Positions 17,405 to 28,800 are shown, counted from the stretch's first letter. The stretch is DNA of 64,000 bases from CAZVKN01 sp964627035 (GCA_964627035.1 CAZVKN010000014.1:18919-82918); one strand, 5' to 3'. Translations and numbers: made by a program. The notes: generated by a model not told the origin, from the sequence alone.

Positions 17405-19165
17405 CTACTTTTTAGTTTTAACGCTGAGCCCCAATTCAGACCACTGAAGATCGTCAATTTCTGTCGGAGCGCCGTCCATGAGTGATGCTGCTGTATTCGT
17501 CTTTGGAAACGCAATCATGTCCTTGATGGAGTTGCCACCTGCCAGCAACATTATGATGCGGTCAAAGCCTAAGGCGATGCCACCATGAGGAGGTGTACCG
17601 TACTTCAACGCCTCAAGCAGAAACCCGAATCGTCGGTGAGCCTCTTCTTTGTCAATACCGATAGCATCAAACACCCTCTCCTGCAGTTTCGGATCGTGAA
17701 TGCGGATGCTGCCACTGCCGAGTTCAACACCGTTCAATACAAGGTCATAAGCCCTGCTCCTGACTTTGAGCGGATTCGTTTGAAGCAACTCTTCGTCCTC
17801 AGGAAACGGTGACGTAAACGGATGATGTACCGCAGTCAGCACATCGCTGTCAGGCAGTTTCTCAAACATTGGAGGATTTATCACCCAGCAGAAGCGAAGT
17901 TCGTCCGGATCCACGAGATCCCACCTCTTCGCCAACAACCGCCTTAACCTGCCAAGTATATCCAGAGTTTCGTCAGTATCTCCTGCTGCCATCATTATCA
18001 AGTCCCCCGGCTCTGCATCAAAGGTCTCCTTGAGCTTGGTCTGACGCTCGTCTGAGAACAGCTTTCCGATTATTCCGGTGAAGTTTGCTTCTGTAACAGG
18101 CAGTTGGAGCAGGCCTGCCAGTCCTTCGGCTCTACCCAGTTTCTCCAGCTCATCCCTCTGCTTGCGTGACAGCGATCCCTTACCCTCTGCTCGAATGCCA
18201 AGTACCGAACCGCCTTTCGTCACAACTGAATCAAAAGCTTTGAATCCGGAGTCATTGAACAGCTCATTTACCTGTTTTATTCTCAGATCATAACGCAGAT
18301 CCGGTGCATCGCTGCCATACTGCTGAATGGCATTTTCATAAGTAATTTGCGGGAATCCATGCAAAACTTCACGATCAAGGACGTCTTTAACCAATCGAGT
18401 CATCATCCCTTCTGTGTGTCTGAATATATCTTCTTCTGTCACAAAAGACATTTCAAGGTCAATTTGAGTAAACTCGGGCTGACGGTCACTGCGGAGGTCT
18501 TCATCCCGGAAGCAGCGTACGATCTGGTAGTAGCGGTCAAAACCGCCGATCATCAGAGTTTGCTTGTAGAGCTGTGGCGACTGCGGTAGAGCATAGCACT
18601 TACCTTGATGAATGCGACTCGGGACGACAAAGTCACGCGCACCTTCAGGAGTGCTTCGGATTAATGTTGGTGTTTCAATCTCGTAGAATCCTATCTCATC
18701 ATGGTAATTTCTTACTGATTGAAGTGCTTTATGCCGGAGCATAATGTTATGCTGCATCCGCTTGCGACGGAGGTCGAGATAGCGGTAGCGCAGGCGAAGC
18801 TCCTCTCCCGGCTCTTCCTCATCTTCAACGAGGATAGGCAGTGATGCAGATTTACTCAACCACTTAATTGAAGCAAGGTCTATCTCTATCTCCCCGGTTA
18901 TCATAGATTCATTACGCATTCCATCCGGTCTGCTGCGTACTTTGCCCGTGACCCTGATGACATCTTCCATATGCAGGTCCAAGACTTTCTTTGCCAGTGG
19001 CGAGTCTTGATCTGTAACGACTTGCGTCTTGCCATATCTATCCCTCATATCGAAGAACAGCAACCCTCCAAGATCCCGTACGCGAGCCACCCAACCGGAT
19101 AGCACAACCTCTTTGTCAATATCTTTTCCGGTCAGTTCACCGCATGTATGTGTTCTATACTTCAA
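17405..19165 (-). CDS. aspS: Aspartate--tRNA ligase
   Basis: 586-residue class II synthetase charging tRNA-Asp. Order: OB-fold anticodon-binding domain (residues ~1-105, VVLSGWVARVRDLGGLLFFD), catalytic core with motif 2 (FRDEDLRSDRQPEFTQIDLE), the bacterial GAD insertion domain (~290-410) and motif 3 (GIALGFDRIIMLLAG). Length is typical of the bacterial type. Discriminating versus non-discriminating activity (Asp only or Asp and Asn) is not settled here. Confidence 0.97.
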   Translation of the reverse strand: MKYRTHTCGELTGKDIDKEVVLSGWVARVRDLGGLLFFDMRDRYGKTQVVTDQDSPLAKKVLDLHMEDVIRVTGKVRSRPDGMRNESMITGEIEIDLASIKWLSKSASLPILVEDEEEPGEELRLRYRYLDLRRKRMQHNIMLRHKALQSVRNYHDEIGFYEIETPTLIRSTPEGARDFVVPSRIHQGKCYALPQSPQLYKQTLMIGGFDRYYQIVRCFRDEDLRSDRQPEFTQIDLEMSFVTEEDIFRHTEGMMTRLVKDVLDREVLHGFPQITYENAIQQYGSDAPDLRYDLRIKQVNELFNDSGFKAFDSVVTKGGSVLGIRAEGKGSLSRKQRDELEKLGRAEGLAGLLQLPVTEANFTGIIGKLFSDERQTKLKETFDAEPGDLIMMAAGDTDETLDILGRLRRLLAKRWDLVDPDELRFCWVINPPMFEKLPDSDVLTAVHHPFTSPFPEDEELLQTNPLKVRSRAYDLVLNGVELGSGSIRIHDPKLQERVFDAIGIDKEEAHRRFGFLLEALKYGTPPHGGIALGFDRIIMLLAGGNSIKDMIAFPKTNTAASLMDGAPTEIDDLQWSELGLSVKTKK

Positions 19166-19199
19166 TTTAATTTCAAACCAGTTTTGTTGTTATATACTA

Positions 19200-19231
19200 A
19201 AACAGCGGGGCTGTCGTGAGCCCCGCTGTTT
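19200..19231 (-). terminator. Strong terminator closing the Exb-AgmX cluster
   Basis: A perfect 13-bp stem AAACAGCGGGGCT / AGCCCCGCTGTTT with a six-base loop, followed on the minus strand by TTTTAG. It lies about 45 bases past the AgmX/TonB-like stop and before aspS, so it marks the end of the long TPR-Exb unit. The A-rich flank on the other side could allow it to work in both directions. Confidence 0.85.
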
Positions 19232-19275
19232 GAAAATTATCAGCGATTAGCAGATCACTTAATGTGATCGTTTAA

Positions 19276-20334
19276 CTACTCAAAGATATAAGTAGCACCT
19301 GCAGTTACCTTGCCTTCACTCTCAGCAATCGGTGGGAAACGCCAGCTCTTGATCACGTTCTCAATGCAAGTTTCAGCTTCACCACCAAGCGGATTATTAC
19401 CACTCCATTTGCTCCTGAACTTGACACGACTGACCTCGCCGGATGCCTCGATGGTAAATCTTACCTGTACTTTACCTTTAAGGCTTGAATCCCGACGTTT
19501 CAGCCGCCAGTAGCAGTACTGTACCTGATTCTTGTTCTGCATGACGACTTCGGAAATTGCCTTTTGGCTGCGCTGAGCAGACTTAGCGGCTTTACCTTTG
19601 GCGGTAATCGCTTTCTTGTTCAGTTCTACAGGAGCCTCGTTGAGCATCAATCCCATCTCATCGGAAGAGAGCGCTCCGAGTGCTTCACCGATATCAAGTC
19701 CACTAAGATCAATGTCTTCGTCACCGATTGCACCTCCACCACGAAGTTTTTGAACTGCCGATGCAGTTCCTGCATCAGAGACGATTCCGATTGATCCCTT
19801 CATACCTCCGGCAGAACCTAATCCACCTCCTGACAGTCCTAACGCCGCCGCGCGTTCACGACGACCACCGCCGCTACGTCCTCGTCTGCTGCGTCCACCG
19901 CGAGCGGTCGGTGCAGCCAAGACCTTGATCTTACTTGCTATCTGAGCCTTTCGAGCAGCCTGTTTCTGCCGCCGAGCTTCTTTCTTCGCATCCCGAACCT
20001 CCTGCTTAGCTTGAGCAGACATTTCGGTCTTCGGTTTTTCCTCTTCTACAACGGCTTCTTCCTCTTCTTCTTCAATAGCTTCACCGGAACCGGTTGTTGC
20101 TTCTTCCTGTTTCACAACAGGAGTAGTGTCAACCTTAACCCGATGCACAACTTCAGTATAAGCCTGAAGCTCTTCCTGGGTCATTACCCTCAGCTCTCTT
20201 TGCGAAAGGAAAAATGCGGTTGTATTAAGAATTACGAAAGACAGCAGCCAAATTACCAGAAAGCCCTTGTCCAAATCTCTGAACCAATGCTTCTCCAGTT
20301 CCTTTGGGAATCTCATTGCCATGGCCTGAGCCAT
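19276..20334 (-). CDS. TonB-like energy transducer with AgmX/PglI C-terminal domain
   Basis: 352 residues. A short cytoplasmic N-terminus, one membrane helix (residues ~29-45, GFLVIWLLSFVILNTTAFFL), an acidic then basic/Ala-rich periplasmic stalk (EEEEEEAVVEEEKP; KEARRQKQAARKAQ), a Gly/Arg-rich section (RGGRSRRGRSGGGRRER), and an AgmX/PglI-type C-terminal domain (residues ~255-352: QVQYCYWRLKRRDSSLKGKV, ETCIENVIKSWRFPP). This is TonB/TolA architecture. It is the last gene after exbB-exbD-exbD, so it should transmit the proton-motive force from the inner-membrane motor to the outer envelope. The substrate or partner is unknown. Confidence 0.82.
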   Translation of the reverse strand: MAQAMAMRFPKELEKHWFRDLDKGFLVIWLLSFVILNTTAFFLSQRELRVMTQEELQAYTEVVHRVKVDTTPVVKQEEATTGSGEAIEEEEEEAVVEEEKPKTEMSAQAKQEVRDAKKEARRQKQAARKAQIASKIKVLAAPTARGGRSRRGRSGGGRRERAAALGLSGGGLGSAGGMKGSIGIVSDAGTASAVQKLRGGGAIGDEDIDLSGLDIGEALGALSSDEMGLMLNEAPVELNKKAITAKGKAAKSAQRSQKAISEVVMQNKNQVQYCYWRLKRRDSSLKGKVQVRFTIEASGEVSRVKFRSKWSGNNPLGGEAETCIENVIKSWRFPPIAESEGKVTAGATYIFE

Positions 20335-20343
20335 AATACCCTC

Positions 20344-20844
20344 TTAGGATTCAATCTTTTTAACAACAAAATCTATTACCGTGAACTCGTTTTGCCCGCA
20401 GGTGTTAATCACCTTCAGTAGCCAGTTGTACGGCACATCCATGCCACACTGTACGGTAACTTCACCCTTGAAGTCTAGATTATTGCTTATTCTGAAATCG
20501 CGTTTCTCAGCGAGATAAGCGGACAATCCAGGCAGGATAGCGTTACTCTCCGAGTTTATCTCATCGGGGGGGGAGAGCGATCGTATCTCCTCTTCGATAT
20601 CTTCCAACACACCGTAATTTGTGGAGACCAGAATCGCAACCACCTTTTTAGGTTCCATGTCCCTCTTTGCCGACGGCAACTCCAGATGCTGAGAAGGCTG
20701 AACCAACGCTCCTGTCGCCGAATAACTCTTGATCAGGAACAGCAGAATAATGGTCATCATGTCCATCATTGAGCTAAGCTGCATTTTTCCGGCTCCTTTA
20801 CGGGAGTCAGCGTATTTTTTGCCTTTAGAAGGTGCAAATGCCAT
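20344..20844 (-). CDS. ExbD/TolR-type protein 2 (with conserved Asp)
   Basis: 166 residues. A basic N-terminus precedes a single membrane helix that carries the family aspartate D28 (SSMMDMMTIILLFLIKSYS), then a periplasmic domain. ExbD/TolR is the proton-pathway partner of ExbB/TolQ. Stops nine bases before the TonB-like gene. Together with the exbD copy upstream it gives two different ExbD chains per motor. Confidence 0.85.
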   Translation of the reverse strand: MAFAPSKGKKYADSRKGAGKMQLSSMMDMMTIILLFLIKSYSATGALVQPSQHLELPSAKRDMEPKKVVAILVSTNYGVLEDIEEEIRSLSPPDEINSESNAILPGLSAYLAEKRDFRISNNLDFKGEVTVQCGMDVPYNWLLKVINTCGQNEFTVIDFVVKKIES

Positions 20845-20877
20845 ACTTTCCCTCTAAATATCTCGGTTTTATATCCA

Positions 20878-21519
20878 TTATTGGAACTGCTTCAACAATG
20901 TGTTGGGAAACAGTTCCTTCCTCTCCTGAGTCCCATTGGGTCCATTAATATCAATATATCTACAAGCATCCATCGTACTCACAATATCCTGGAATATGAT
21001 GGTTCCATCAGCCGTGAGCGAAACTTCACGAGCGTCAGTCATCTTGTATTTATCAAAGACTGCCCATTTGTCGTTAGGTCCTTGAGAGGAGTCTTTTCCG
21101 GTGGGTTCGCCGACCTCATTCTGCTTGATACTCCACAAGCTGTCGGTCAGAGCACCCATATTAAAGCTACCGTCCGGCTGAAGAGGGATAATGTAAAAAT
21201 GCGGTCCTTCTTCAGTCTTGCCGTACATACTGACCTGTAGTCCGTTTGCAGTCGCATCCTCGCTGCTTCTCGTCAAGTTGACAATCAGCCCAAGCTTAGC
21301 TTCCTTTGCTCCAGCACCGTCACCGCTACCCCCTTCGGCGTTAGCCGCAGTTTCAGGGGCTTCCAAAGGCGGGAGGTACTCCAGCAAGGAAATCTTGGTG
21401 AATGCAGCCATCTGCAACAGCAACGGAATCAATACAACTACCAAATTCATGATAGGGGTAACATCTACGTCAGTATCATCATCCTGCTTCAGCTTTTCGG
21501 AAGGTCTGTACGCCTTCAC
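20878..21519 (-). CDS. ExbD/TolR-type protein 1 (Asn in place of Asp)
   Basis: 213 residues. The N-terminal DVDVTPIMNLVVVLIPLLLQ is an ExbD/TolR helix start, but the position of the conserved proton-carrying Asp is N25 (TPIMN instead of TPxxD). A Gly/Ala/Glu-rich linker follows the helix (AANAEGGSGDGAGAKEAKLG), then a periplasmic ExbD fold. The start abuts the exbB stop. It may be a structural subunit next to the Asp-bearing copy at 20344. Confidence 0.82.
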   Translation of the reverse strand: MKAYRPSEKLKQDDDTDVDVTPIMNLVVVLIPLLLQMAAFTKISLLEYLPPLEAPETAANAEGGSGDGAGAKEAKLGLIVNLTRSSEDATANGLQVSMYGKTEEGPHFYIIPLQPDGSFNMGALTDSLWSIKQNEVGEPTGKDSSQGPNDKWAVFDKYKMTDAREVSLTADGTIIFQDIVSTMDACRYIDINGPNGTQERKELFPNTLLKQFQ

Positions 21520-22164
21520 TTATTTTCCTCCGGTCAGCAGGTGAATCAGTTTGACGGAATGTTCATCAATGTCGTCCAGGATAGCACTGGTCTTTGTGTT
21601 CAGGAATGTGTAGAACAGGTTCGACGGAATTGCTACGATCAATCCCCACATAGTGGTCTGCATGGCGACGGAAATACCTTGCGCCAAACCTTCACCACCA
21701 CCTGCGTCTGCGGCGGCAAATGAAATCATCAGACCGACAATTGTTCCCAACAGTCCTGTCAGCGTTGCGACGTTACCCAAGACTGTCAACCATCCTGTGC
21801 GACGGTTAAGACGGGGAATGATCTCCAAAGTTGATTCATCCACAGCATTCTGAACTGCGCGGAAATCAACAAATTCTTTACGTTCCGCTTCTTCCAGAGC
21901 AGCCAGAACAACTTGCGGCAGAGCTTTATGACCGGCAGATTTGCACAGGGCGATAGCCTTTTTGAAATCACCGGCAGCGACCAATTTACGGATTTCAGCC
22001 ATAAAGCGGTTTGCATTTACATTGGAACGAACGAAAACATAAACGTAACGCTCGATAGTGATTGCCACCATAGCTATGAAGAATAGCAAAATGACCCAAA
22101 AGAACTGAAATCCATCAGTTGCCGGATTAAATTGGTGGAAGAAGTTGGAGATTACCAGGTCCAT
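21520..22164 (-). CDS. ExbB/TolQ/MotA-type proton channel
   Basis: 214 residues. Three membrane helices are seen: residues ~20-40 (FQFFWVILLFFIAMVAITIE), ~118-145 (GWLTVLGNVATLTGLLGTIV with GLMISFAAADAGG), and ~160-185 (AMQTTMWGLIVAIPSNLFYT). The GTIVGLMISF block is the family signature. AAGAGGAAACGTT precedes the ATG as Shine-Dalgarno site. It starts the motor part of the cluster and should form the pentamer with the two ExbD proteins. Confidence 0.9.
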   Translation of the reverse strand: MDLVISNFFHQFNPATDGFQFFWVILLFFIAMVAITIERYVYVFVRSNVNANRFMAEIRKLVAAGDFKKAIALCKSAGHKALPQVVLAALEEAERKEFVDFRAVQNAVDESTLEIIPRLNRRTGWLTVLGNVATLTGLLGTIVGLMISFAAADAGGGEGLAQGISVAMQTTMWGLIVAIPSNLFYTFLNTKTSAILDDIDEHSVKLIHLLTGGK

Positions 22165-22394
22165 AACGTTTCCTCTTAATTCGTTATTCGAGTGGTATTA
22201 ATATAGAGACTTATTTCAAAAGGTTTGCGGGTTTCCGCACTCGATTGCCAATATAATGACTTTATTGACCCATCGCAAGTATTGCTACCGATTGACTAAG
22301 TTGAAAGCTCGTTGGTAGAGATTTTCGGATAGCTAAGTTAAAAGTAAAGCAAATTCAGACAGCAAATGCAAGCTTTACGAATGCATTTTGGCTG

Positions 22395-22724
22395 TTACCT
22401 ATCTTTTGCCAGGATTTTTCCCGGTTTTTCAATCGGGGTTATCTCCACATCGGAAATTTTCGGCTTTACCGGTGTAACGACACCGTTGATCATGCTCTTC
22501 ACCGGAGGCTGTAGTTTTTCCTCCGGGATTGTAGGTTCCTGCCGTACGAGTGTTATCACAACCGTCGGAAGTTCAGCTTCAACCTCGATTCTGATCTCCT
22601 CCAGCTCGATGACACCGTCATCAAACAGGTCATCCTCACTTGCGGGATCTTGAGCCATTATCGGCACAGTTAGCAATAATAGTACGATTAAAACCATACC
22701 CTGAATTGGAATTTTTCTGATCAT
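22395..22724 (-). CDS. Small secreted protein, unknown family
   Basis: 109 residues with a clear signal peptide (IQGMVLIVLLLLTVPIMAQD), an acidic stretch (DDLFDDGVIELEEIRIEVEAE) and a Pro-rich tail (EEKLQPPVKSMINGVVTPVK). The IELEEIRIEVEAE-LPTVVIT pattern resembles the propeptide-like ELxEVxVxA signs found in TonB-related periplasmic proteins, but I cannot name a family. It stands between the giant TPR gene and exbB and is likely part of the same unit. A 230-base stretch separates it from exbB. Confidence 0.6.
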   Translation of the reverse strand: MIRKIPIQGMVLIVLLLLTVPIMAQDPASEDDLFDDGVIELEEIRIEVEAELPTVVITLVRQEPTIPEEKLQPPVKSMINGVVTPVKPKISDVEITPIEKPGKILAKDR

Positions 22725-22781
22725 ATTTCAATTCCATCCAAATTTAGATGGTTGTCTTTTTGAAAGTATTGAATTAATTAC

Positions 22782-22837
22782 TGTAGCCAGACTTGTCTCA
22801 AGTCCGACTGTCGGGGTTGAGGACAACCCCGACTACA
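22782..22837. repeat. Double-hairpin palindromic repeat, copy 2
   Basis: 56-bp copy between the giant TPR gene and the small secreted protein. Outer ends TGTAG and CTACA, inner hairpins AGACTTG-TCT-CAAGTCC (imperfect) and GTCGGGGTTG-AGGA-CAACCCCGAC. Belongs to the same family as the copies at 575, 37077 and 42532. Confidence 0.85.
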
Positions 22838-22846
22838 ATAACATTT

Positions 22847-25800
22847 CTATCTAAGTTTATTCTTCTCAATTATGCGCAGATCTCGCAGCTGCTCGGGGGT
22901 AAACTCAACATTCAACAGCCGTTCCCGCTCTTCAGCGGCAGCCAGCTCATTGGCACGGATTTCCTCTTCGCGAGCTTTCTGATCGGCTACCATCTGCTCC
23001 AGAGCCGCTTCCATGTCAGGAATAGTCTTGTAGATCAAACCGGCAAACAAACCGTATCGCGTGTTGTCCGTGTCAATGACTTCCAATGCAATCAGGTTGT
23101 CGCCTTGCTGCAGGTAAGCGCCGACCTCGTACTCCTTGACACCCATCCAGTCAACCGAATCCTGCTCATCGGCAAGAATGTACTCACCGTTAATGTAAAG
23201 GTTAAAGTCGTCATCAGCCGTCAGCCAGATATGACCGGCAGATGGACGTGATTCGATATTGAAAATACGCCTGAACCAATATGACCGGCTGCCGTTTTCG
23301 TCCGGATCCATCCACTGCTCCCACAATTGGTCTGCCTGACCGAGCTGCTCTTCCAGCATTGTACGCTCCTCTGCTATAAGAACATACTCATCCCTCAGAC
23401 GGACTTTCTCGTCTTCAACTGCTTTTGCTGTAGCTGTAACTGTCTCCCTGAAAATGGCTACCTTACGCGCCATAATCAGCTTCTCGCGGTTCGCATCATC
23501 AATCTCCGACAGACGCGCATCTGCCGCTGCCTGACCCAGAGTGTCAACTCCCTCAGTGTCAACCATGATCAGCACTTCAAATGTGTCGAGATAGGTTGTA
23601 TCAGGGATCATCGGCAGCACCAACTCATCAGGTTCAGTACTGCTGTACCAGATAGCCGGCGCATCAAGTTCGTCAATTAAAACGTCAGTACTCGCATCCA
23701 TCTTCGGGAAGAAATCATCACTGACCATAACCAGCTTCCATTCGGAATCGTCAAATTCACTGCTCTCATATCCTTCTTCATCAATTCCACTAACAAGCCA
23801 GTCTTCGGAGCTGACCACTTCCACGCGTTCAGTCGAGTGGTAAACCAAACCAAACAGCAGACCGTTACGGCTGAAGTTTGAGGATGAAACGGAAACTGCG
23901 ATTGTATTTGTTCCAGCCTGCAAATACTGAGAGATGTCGTGAGCAATCGGCTCAGCAGATTCGGTCGCAGGCTCTTCCTGCAACTCTTCCTCACCTTCAA
24001 CGGTTTCAGTATCTTCACCCTCGGTTTCACCGGTTTCTCCTTCAACTGTATCCGCATCCGGTGATTCTTCTGTCGGCTCTTCTTCTCCTGCTTCACCACT
24101 ATCTTCATCTACAGGAGGTTCCTCAGTTGATTCGTCTATCGGTTCTTCTTCACCCGTCTCTTCATCACCTTCCTCGGGCGTCTCTTCAACAGGCTCATCC
24201 ACAGGAAGTTCCTCTGCCGGAACTTCTTCTTCAGGCACTATCGCAGCTTGTGCCAGCACCTCAGCGTCAGGATTAACATCACTAGGATCTACCGCATTGC
24301 CGTTGACGTGGAGAGTGTACTCGTCACCACCGTCCATCCAGACAAATGCGTTTGCGAGTGGTTCATCTGCTTCAAAACTATAGCGGAACCAATAAGTCCT
24401 GACTCCTTCTTCATCAGGTTCGTTCCAAAGACTCCAGAGTGAATCGCTCTCCGCCTGAATTGCCATCAGCGAATCTCGCTCGGCAATGGCAGTGTAAGCC
24501 TTTTCCTTTAACTCTGCCCATGCCGCATCCAAAGCAGCGGATTCAATGCTGTCGCGGGCTGCCTGACGCTGGGCTTCAAGTGCTGCTTCCACATCTTCCG
24601 CAGAACCCAGATCTACTTGCTCTTCAGGTTCCTCAGCAATTTCCACGCTGTCCTCATCAGCGACTTCCAAGCCTTCTATTAAGAGGGTGTCGACTAAAAG
24701 GGTGTCAACCTCTTCACCTTCTACAGCGGTTGTGTCTTCACCCAGTACATCATCAAGGAGTCCGCTGATGTCTTCCGGTTCGATTGATTCCTCAGCCTGG
24801 TCACCATCCATGTCAGGAGTATAGTCTTCCGGTGGATAGCCTGATTCGATCAGCTCTTCGAGAGACATCGAATAGAGAAGGTCTTCGTCAACAAAGATGT
24901 CCAGTGATGCGGTATCAATATTAACGGTGTCGGGGAACTCAGGCATTTCGATCTCATCCGCCTTCAGCCGGGTGTGCCAGATAGGTGTCATTCTCTGATA
25001 CGGTTCCAGCTCACTGTTCATTTTCGAGGCTGCGAACAGGCTGTCGAGAATGCCGAATTCAACATCAATGACCACACCTTCCGGCATCTCAATCGCACCT
25101 GGCTCTGTCTCACCTGCGAGGTCGGTCAGGATAGTATCGGCGAGCGTCGTATCAGCGGCAAGCGTGTCACTCTCTTCAAACAGATCCTCTCCCTCTTCGG
25201 TAAACTCATCTTCTTCTGCAAACTCGTCTTCTTCTGCAAATTCATCATCACCGAATTCGTCCTCAAGCTCTTCTTCAGGCTCGGGTATTCCAACTCGAAC
25301 CGTGTCAGGGAACTCCGATGATGAAACAGCGATCCACTCGCTGTCGTCATATCCGGCGGTTTCAAAGTCAAAATCACTATCCCAATAAACCTTCCACTCT
25401 TCATTGGTAAATTCGACATAGCTTTCAGCCTGAAGCCCGACGCGTTCGGCATACTTTTCGGGGTCAATACTGACCAGTTCTTTCAGAATGAAAATGCCTG
25501 CTTCACCCGGGACATTGTGCTTATCGCGGATGGTGAGCCCCTCTTCCAGAATGACCAAACCGTAATCAATGCTTGTTAACTCGAGTTCCTCAAACGCTGC
25601 TGCTGCATCGTCGAACTGGAATTCTCCATCTTCGTCAAATTTGGCGGTGTAGTCAACCTTCATGGCGACACCGTCATCCTGATGATACTTGAATTTCAGG
25701 TATTGGTCGAGGATGAACTGAAATGCATCGTTGATCTCCTCTTCAGCAAATCCGATTGGCTGATCGTCATAGGAACCGACGGTATCCATGATCGCCGCAA

Positions 25801-28800
25801 GAGCGGTGATATAATCGAGTGTGAAGGTGTTGAAATACTCCACACGATCCAGAATGAGCCCCTCGAATTCATCCGGGTAGAATCCATCGGGTGATTCGGC
25901 ATCCTCTCCGTCCGGATCTGTCAGCAATACTTTGTATTGGTCTATGTAGTAATCAACCCGACCACCTGCCAGCGAAACCTGGTCACGGAACAGTGTCAAC
26001 AGTGAGTCAATCTTGTTTACCAAAGCTGTCTCAATCGGTTCTGTCCATTGACTGCCATTTTCGGTTGACTGTAGAGTCTGAAGTGTCTGCAGATGAACAC
26101 CGCAAGCTTCCGGCGTTATCGGTGCGATACTATTTAACAGACCCTCGCGCAGCAGCATCTGAGCTTCCACTCGCGGGAGTCCCGCATTAACCAAATCCTG
26201 CACAGCACGATCCGGAACAACGGCAACTTCAAAATTTTCCCGCCAGAATCTGTCGAAGAATTCACCCCCGCGGAATGCCACTTCAGGAATCTTCTTCTTA
26301 CACTCATCAGCCCACATCTTGGCTTCTGTGTAGGCTGAGTCGAGGTAGGTTACCGTTTTCTTCAGGTTCGTCAGCTTCTCGGTGGAATCCGAGATCGAAA
26401 TTGTCGTGTCCTGAGCGTCAAGCTCCATAACTACAACAGAGAACTGCTTGACCTGTGCTTCGATCTTAATTTTCTGTTCCGTGACCGCAATAGCCAACTC
26501 GTTAAGACTCTTCATCCCTGAACGATAGTCGGCAACAGCAAGTTCATTGTAGTCGGTTGCAGGCAGAACCACCGAGTCAATCAAGACCGTCAATTTCTGG
26601 TTCAGGCTGTCAAACGCGGGAAGATCCTGATTAAAAGTCGCCAATGCCAGTTCTTCATCGAGGCGACCGATAGCGTAATATGCTCTGTAACCCTCTTTAC
26701 TCCCGAATCCAACCAGTTTTTTATATTTGTCAATCAGAGCGTTTCGCCAATCTTTTTTCCTGGTTTTGGCGTTACGCAGGTTCGCCTCAGGAAGGCTGAA
26801 TCGTAGTTGGTCATACTCTTCGTGCTCCCACTCGAGCAGCAGACTCAAAGACCGGGCTGCATAACCTGACCATACAGTCTTCCCCAGTTCTGTCAGGCGA
26901 TCATGGGCTTCAACGGTCGCTCTGAACTCGGTTGCAGCCTGGAATTGATTGTCGTGCTCGTAGTAGTACTTACCGCGTTCAAAGAATGCACGTACTGTTA
27001 TCGGATCGTCCGGATAGCGGTCAGCATATCGCTGGTAAATATCGTTTGCTTCCCGAAAGCGGTCCAAAGCGAGGTAATGTGACGCATTCTCAAACAGAAA
27101 TGCGCTCGCATCTTCAGCTTCGGGATAGAGTGAAATATACTTCTCATTAACGCGAATCACATCGTTGTGATACTGCTCGTTGTTTTCGAGAGACGTGTCC
27201 TTACTCGCCAAACCAAAGTTATAGCTTGCATCACGAAGAGCGCCCTGAATGAACTCTGAATCAGGGTATTTCTTTACGAGTTGTTCAAATGTTCTGGCGG
27301 CATCAATCGGTTTATCGAGGAAGTTCTGCTGATTCAAGCCGACATAGTACAACGCTTTGTTGGCAAAATCTGATCTTGGATAACGCTTAACCAGCATCGA
27401 AAAAGCCTCATTCGCCTTTTCGTAATCCTTACCTTTAACATAAGTCAAGCCGCCCTGATACAGCATCTGATGGGCGTACTCAATGTCAGGAGCCTCTATC
27501 GCTACACGCACAAACTCGGCTGCGGAAGTCAGATAGTCTTCATCCTCCTGAAGCCTTTGAGCATAGCCCAGGATTGAAGCAGCTTTGCGCTTGTATGCTT
27601 GTTCTTTCAGCTTTTCAGACACATTGGATTCTGAAATCCGTCGTGCCACATCTTCGACCTGTGCATATTCCTTGCTTTTGAAGTGCCCTTCAAGCATCAG
27701 ACTCCATGCACTCTCGATAAATCTATGATCGGGATACTCAGCGATCAACTTCTCAAGGTAAGGGCGGGATCCTGAATAGTAGTTGTGTTTGTCCAGCAGC
27801 TCACCGGCGCGATAGAGCATAACCGGAGTATTCCGCGTTGAGGGGAAGAAGTCAATATACATGTCAAAACCGGCGAGCAGCATCTCCTCAGAGTGTATCA
27901 ACGGAACATGCTGCGGAATGTCGTCGGCTATTGTCTTCTTTTTCTCGGCGGTCGTGTCGGCTGCAGTTGTGTCGGTTGCAGTCGTCTCAGTTGCGAGAGT
28001 ATCGCTGACAGGTTCGGATACAAGTTCAAGCTCAGGCTCGGGTTCAGGCTCTGTAATCTGTGGTTTCTGGTCAGGTGACAGCAACTCGCCGTTCTCGTTG
28101 ACATATACCTCATCCGCCCTCTCCTTTTCAACGAATTCCTGTGCAATTGCAACCACGCGCATACACGCCAGCTCTTTCTTGGTGGTGTCCTCGTAAGAGC
28201 GGGCGACCTGCCAATACTCTCGGATAGCCTCTACATTCTTATCCAGTTGCTCAAGATCTACTGCAAGATCCGCATGAATCTTATACACATTGGGACCTTG
28301 GGGCCAGAATCGGATGTATTGCCGACCATACTGCTGAGATATGGCAATGTCATCAATCTTCGGTACTTTACGGCGAGTCGCCTCATCGAAGTATGCGGTT
28401 ACGCGGGTTTCGTCAATATATTCGTTGAGGTACTGCTCCAAAACAGGTGCTACCTCTTCTCTTACTTTACTGTCCGTATTAACCTGCCACCATTCTGTGT
28501 CCGGATTGTAGTCGTTGAAGAAAACGATTTTCTGGTCATGTGCACGGTCGGGGTTGTAAACCCTCCCTTCACGGAAGATCTCCACAACCTTCTGCTGAAC
28601 CTCGGGACCGCGCGGATCATTCCCGAAAAACTCGACGAACCGGTCGTAAGCGTCAATCGCTTTGGCATACAGACCCATCTGATCGTTGTAGATGTTGCCG
28701 AGACGGATTACTATCTCACGTCCGTACTCGTCCATCCGTTCCGGATTGTTTTCTAACCATATAACCAGGTTGTCAACCCCGGCGCCTTTCCAGTCAATTG

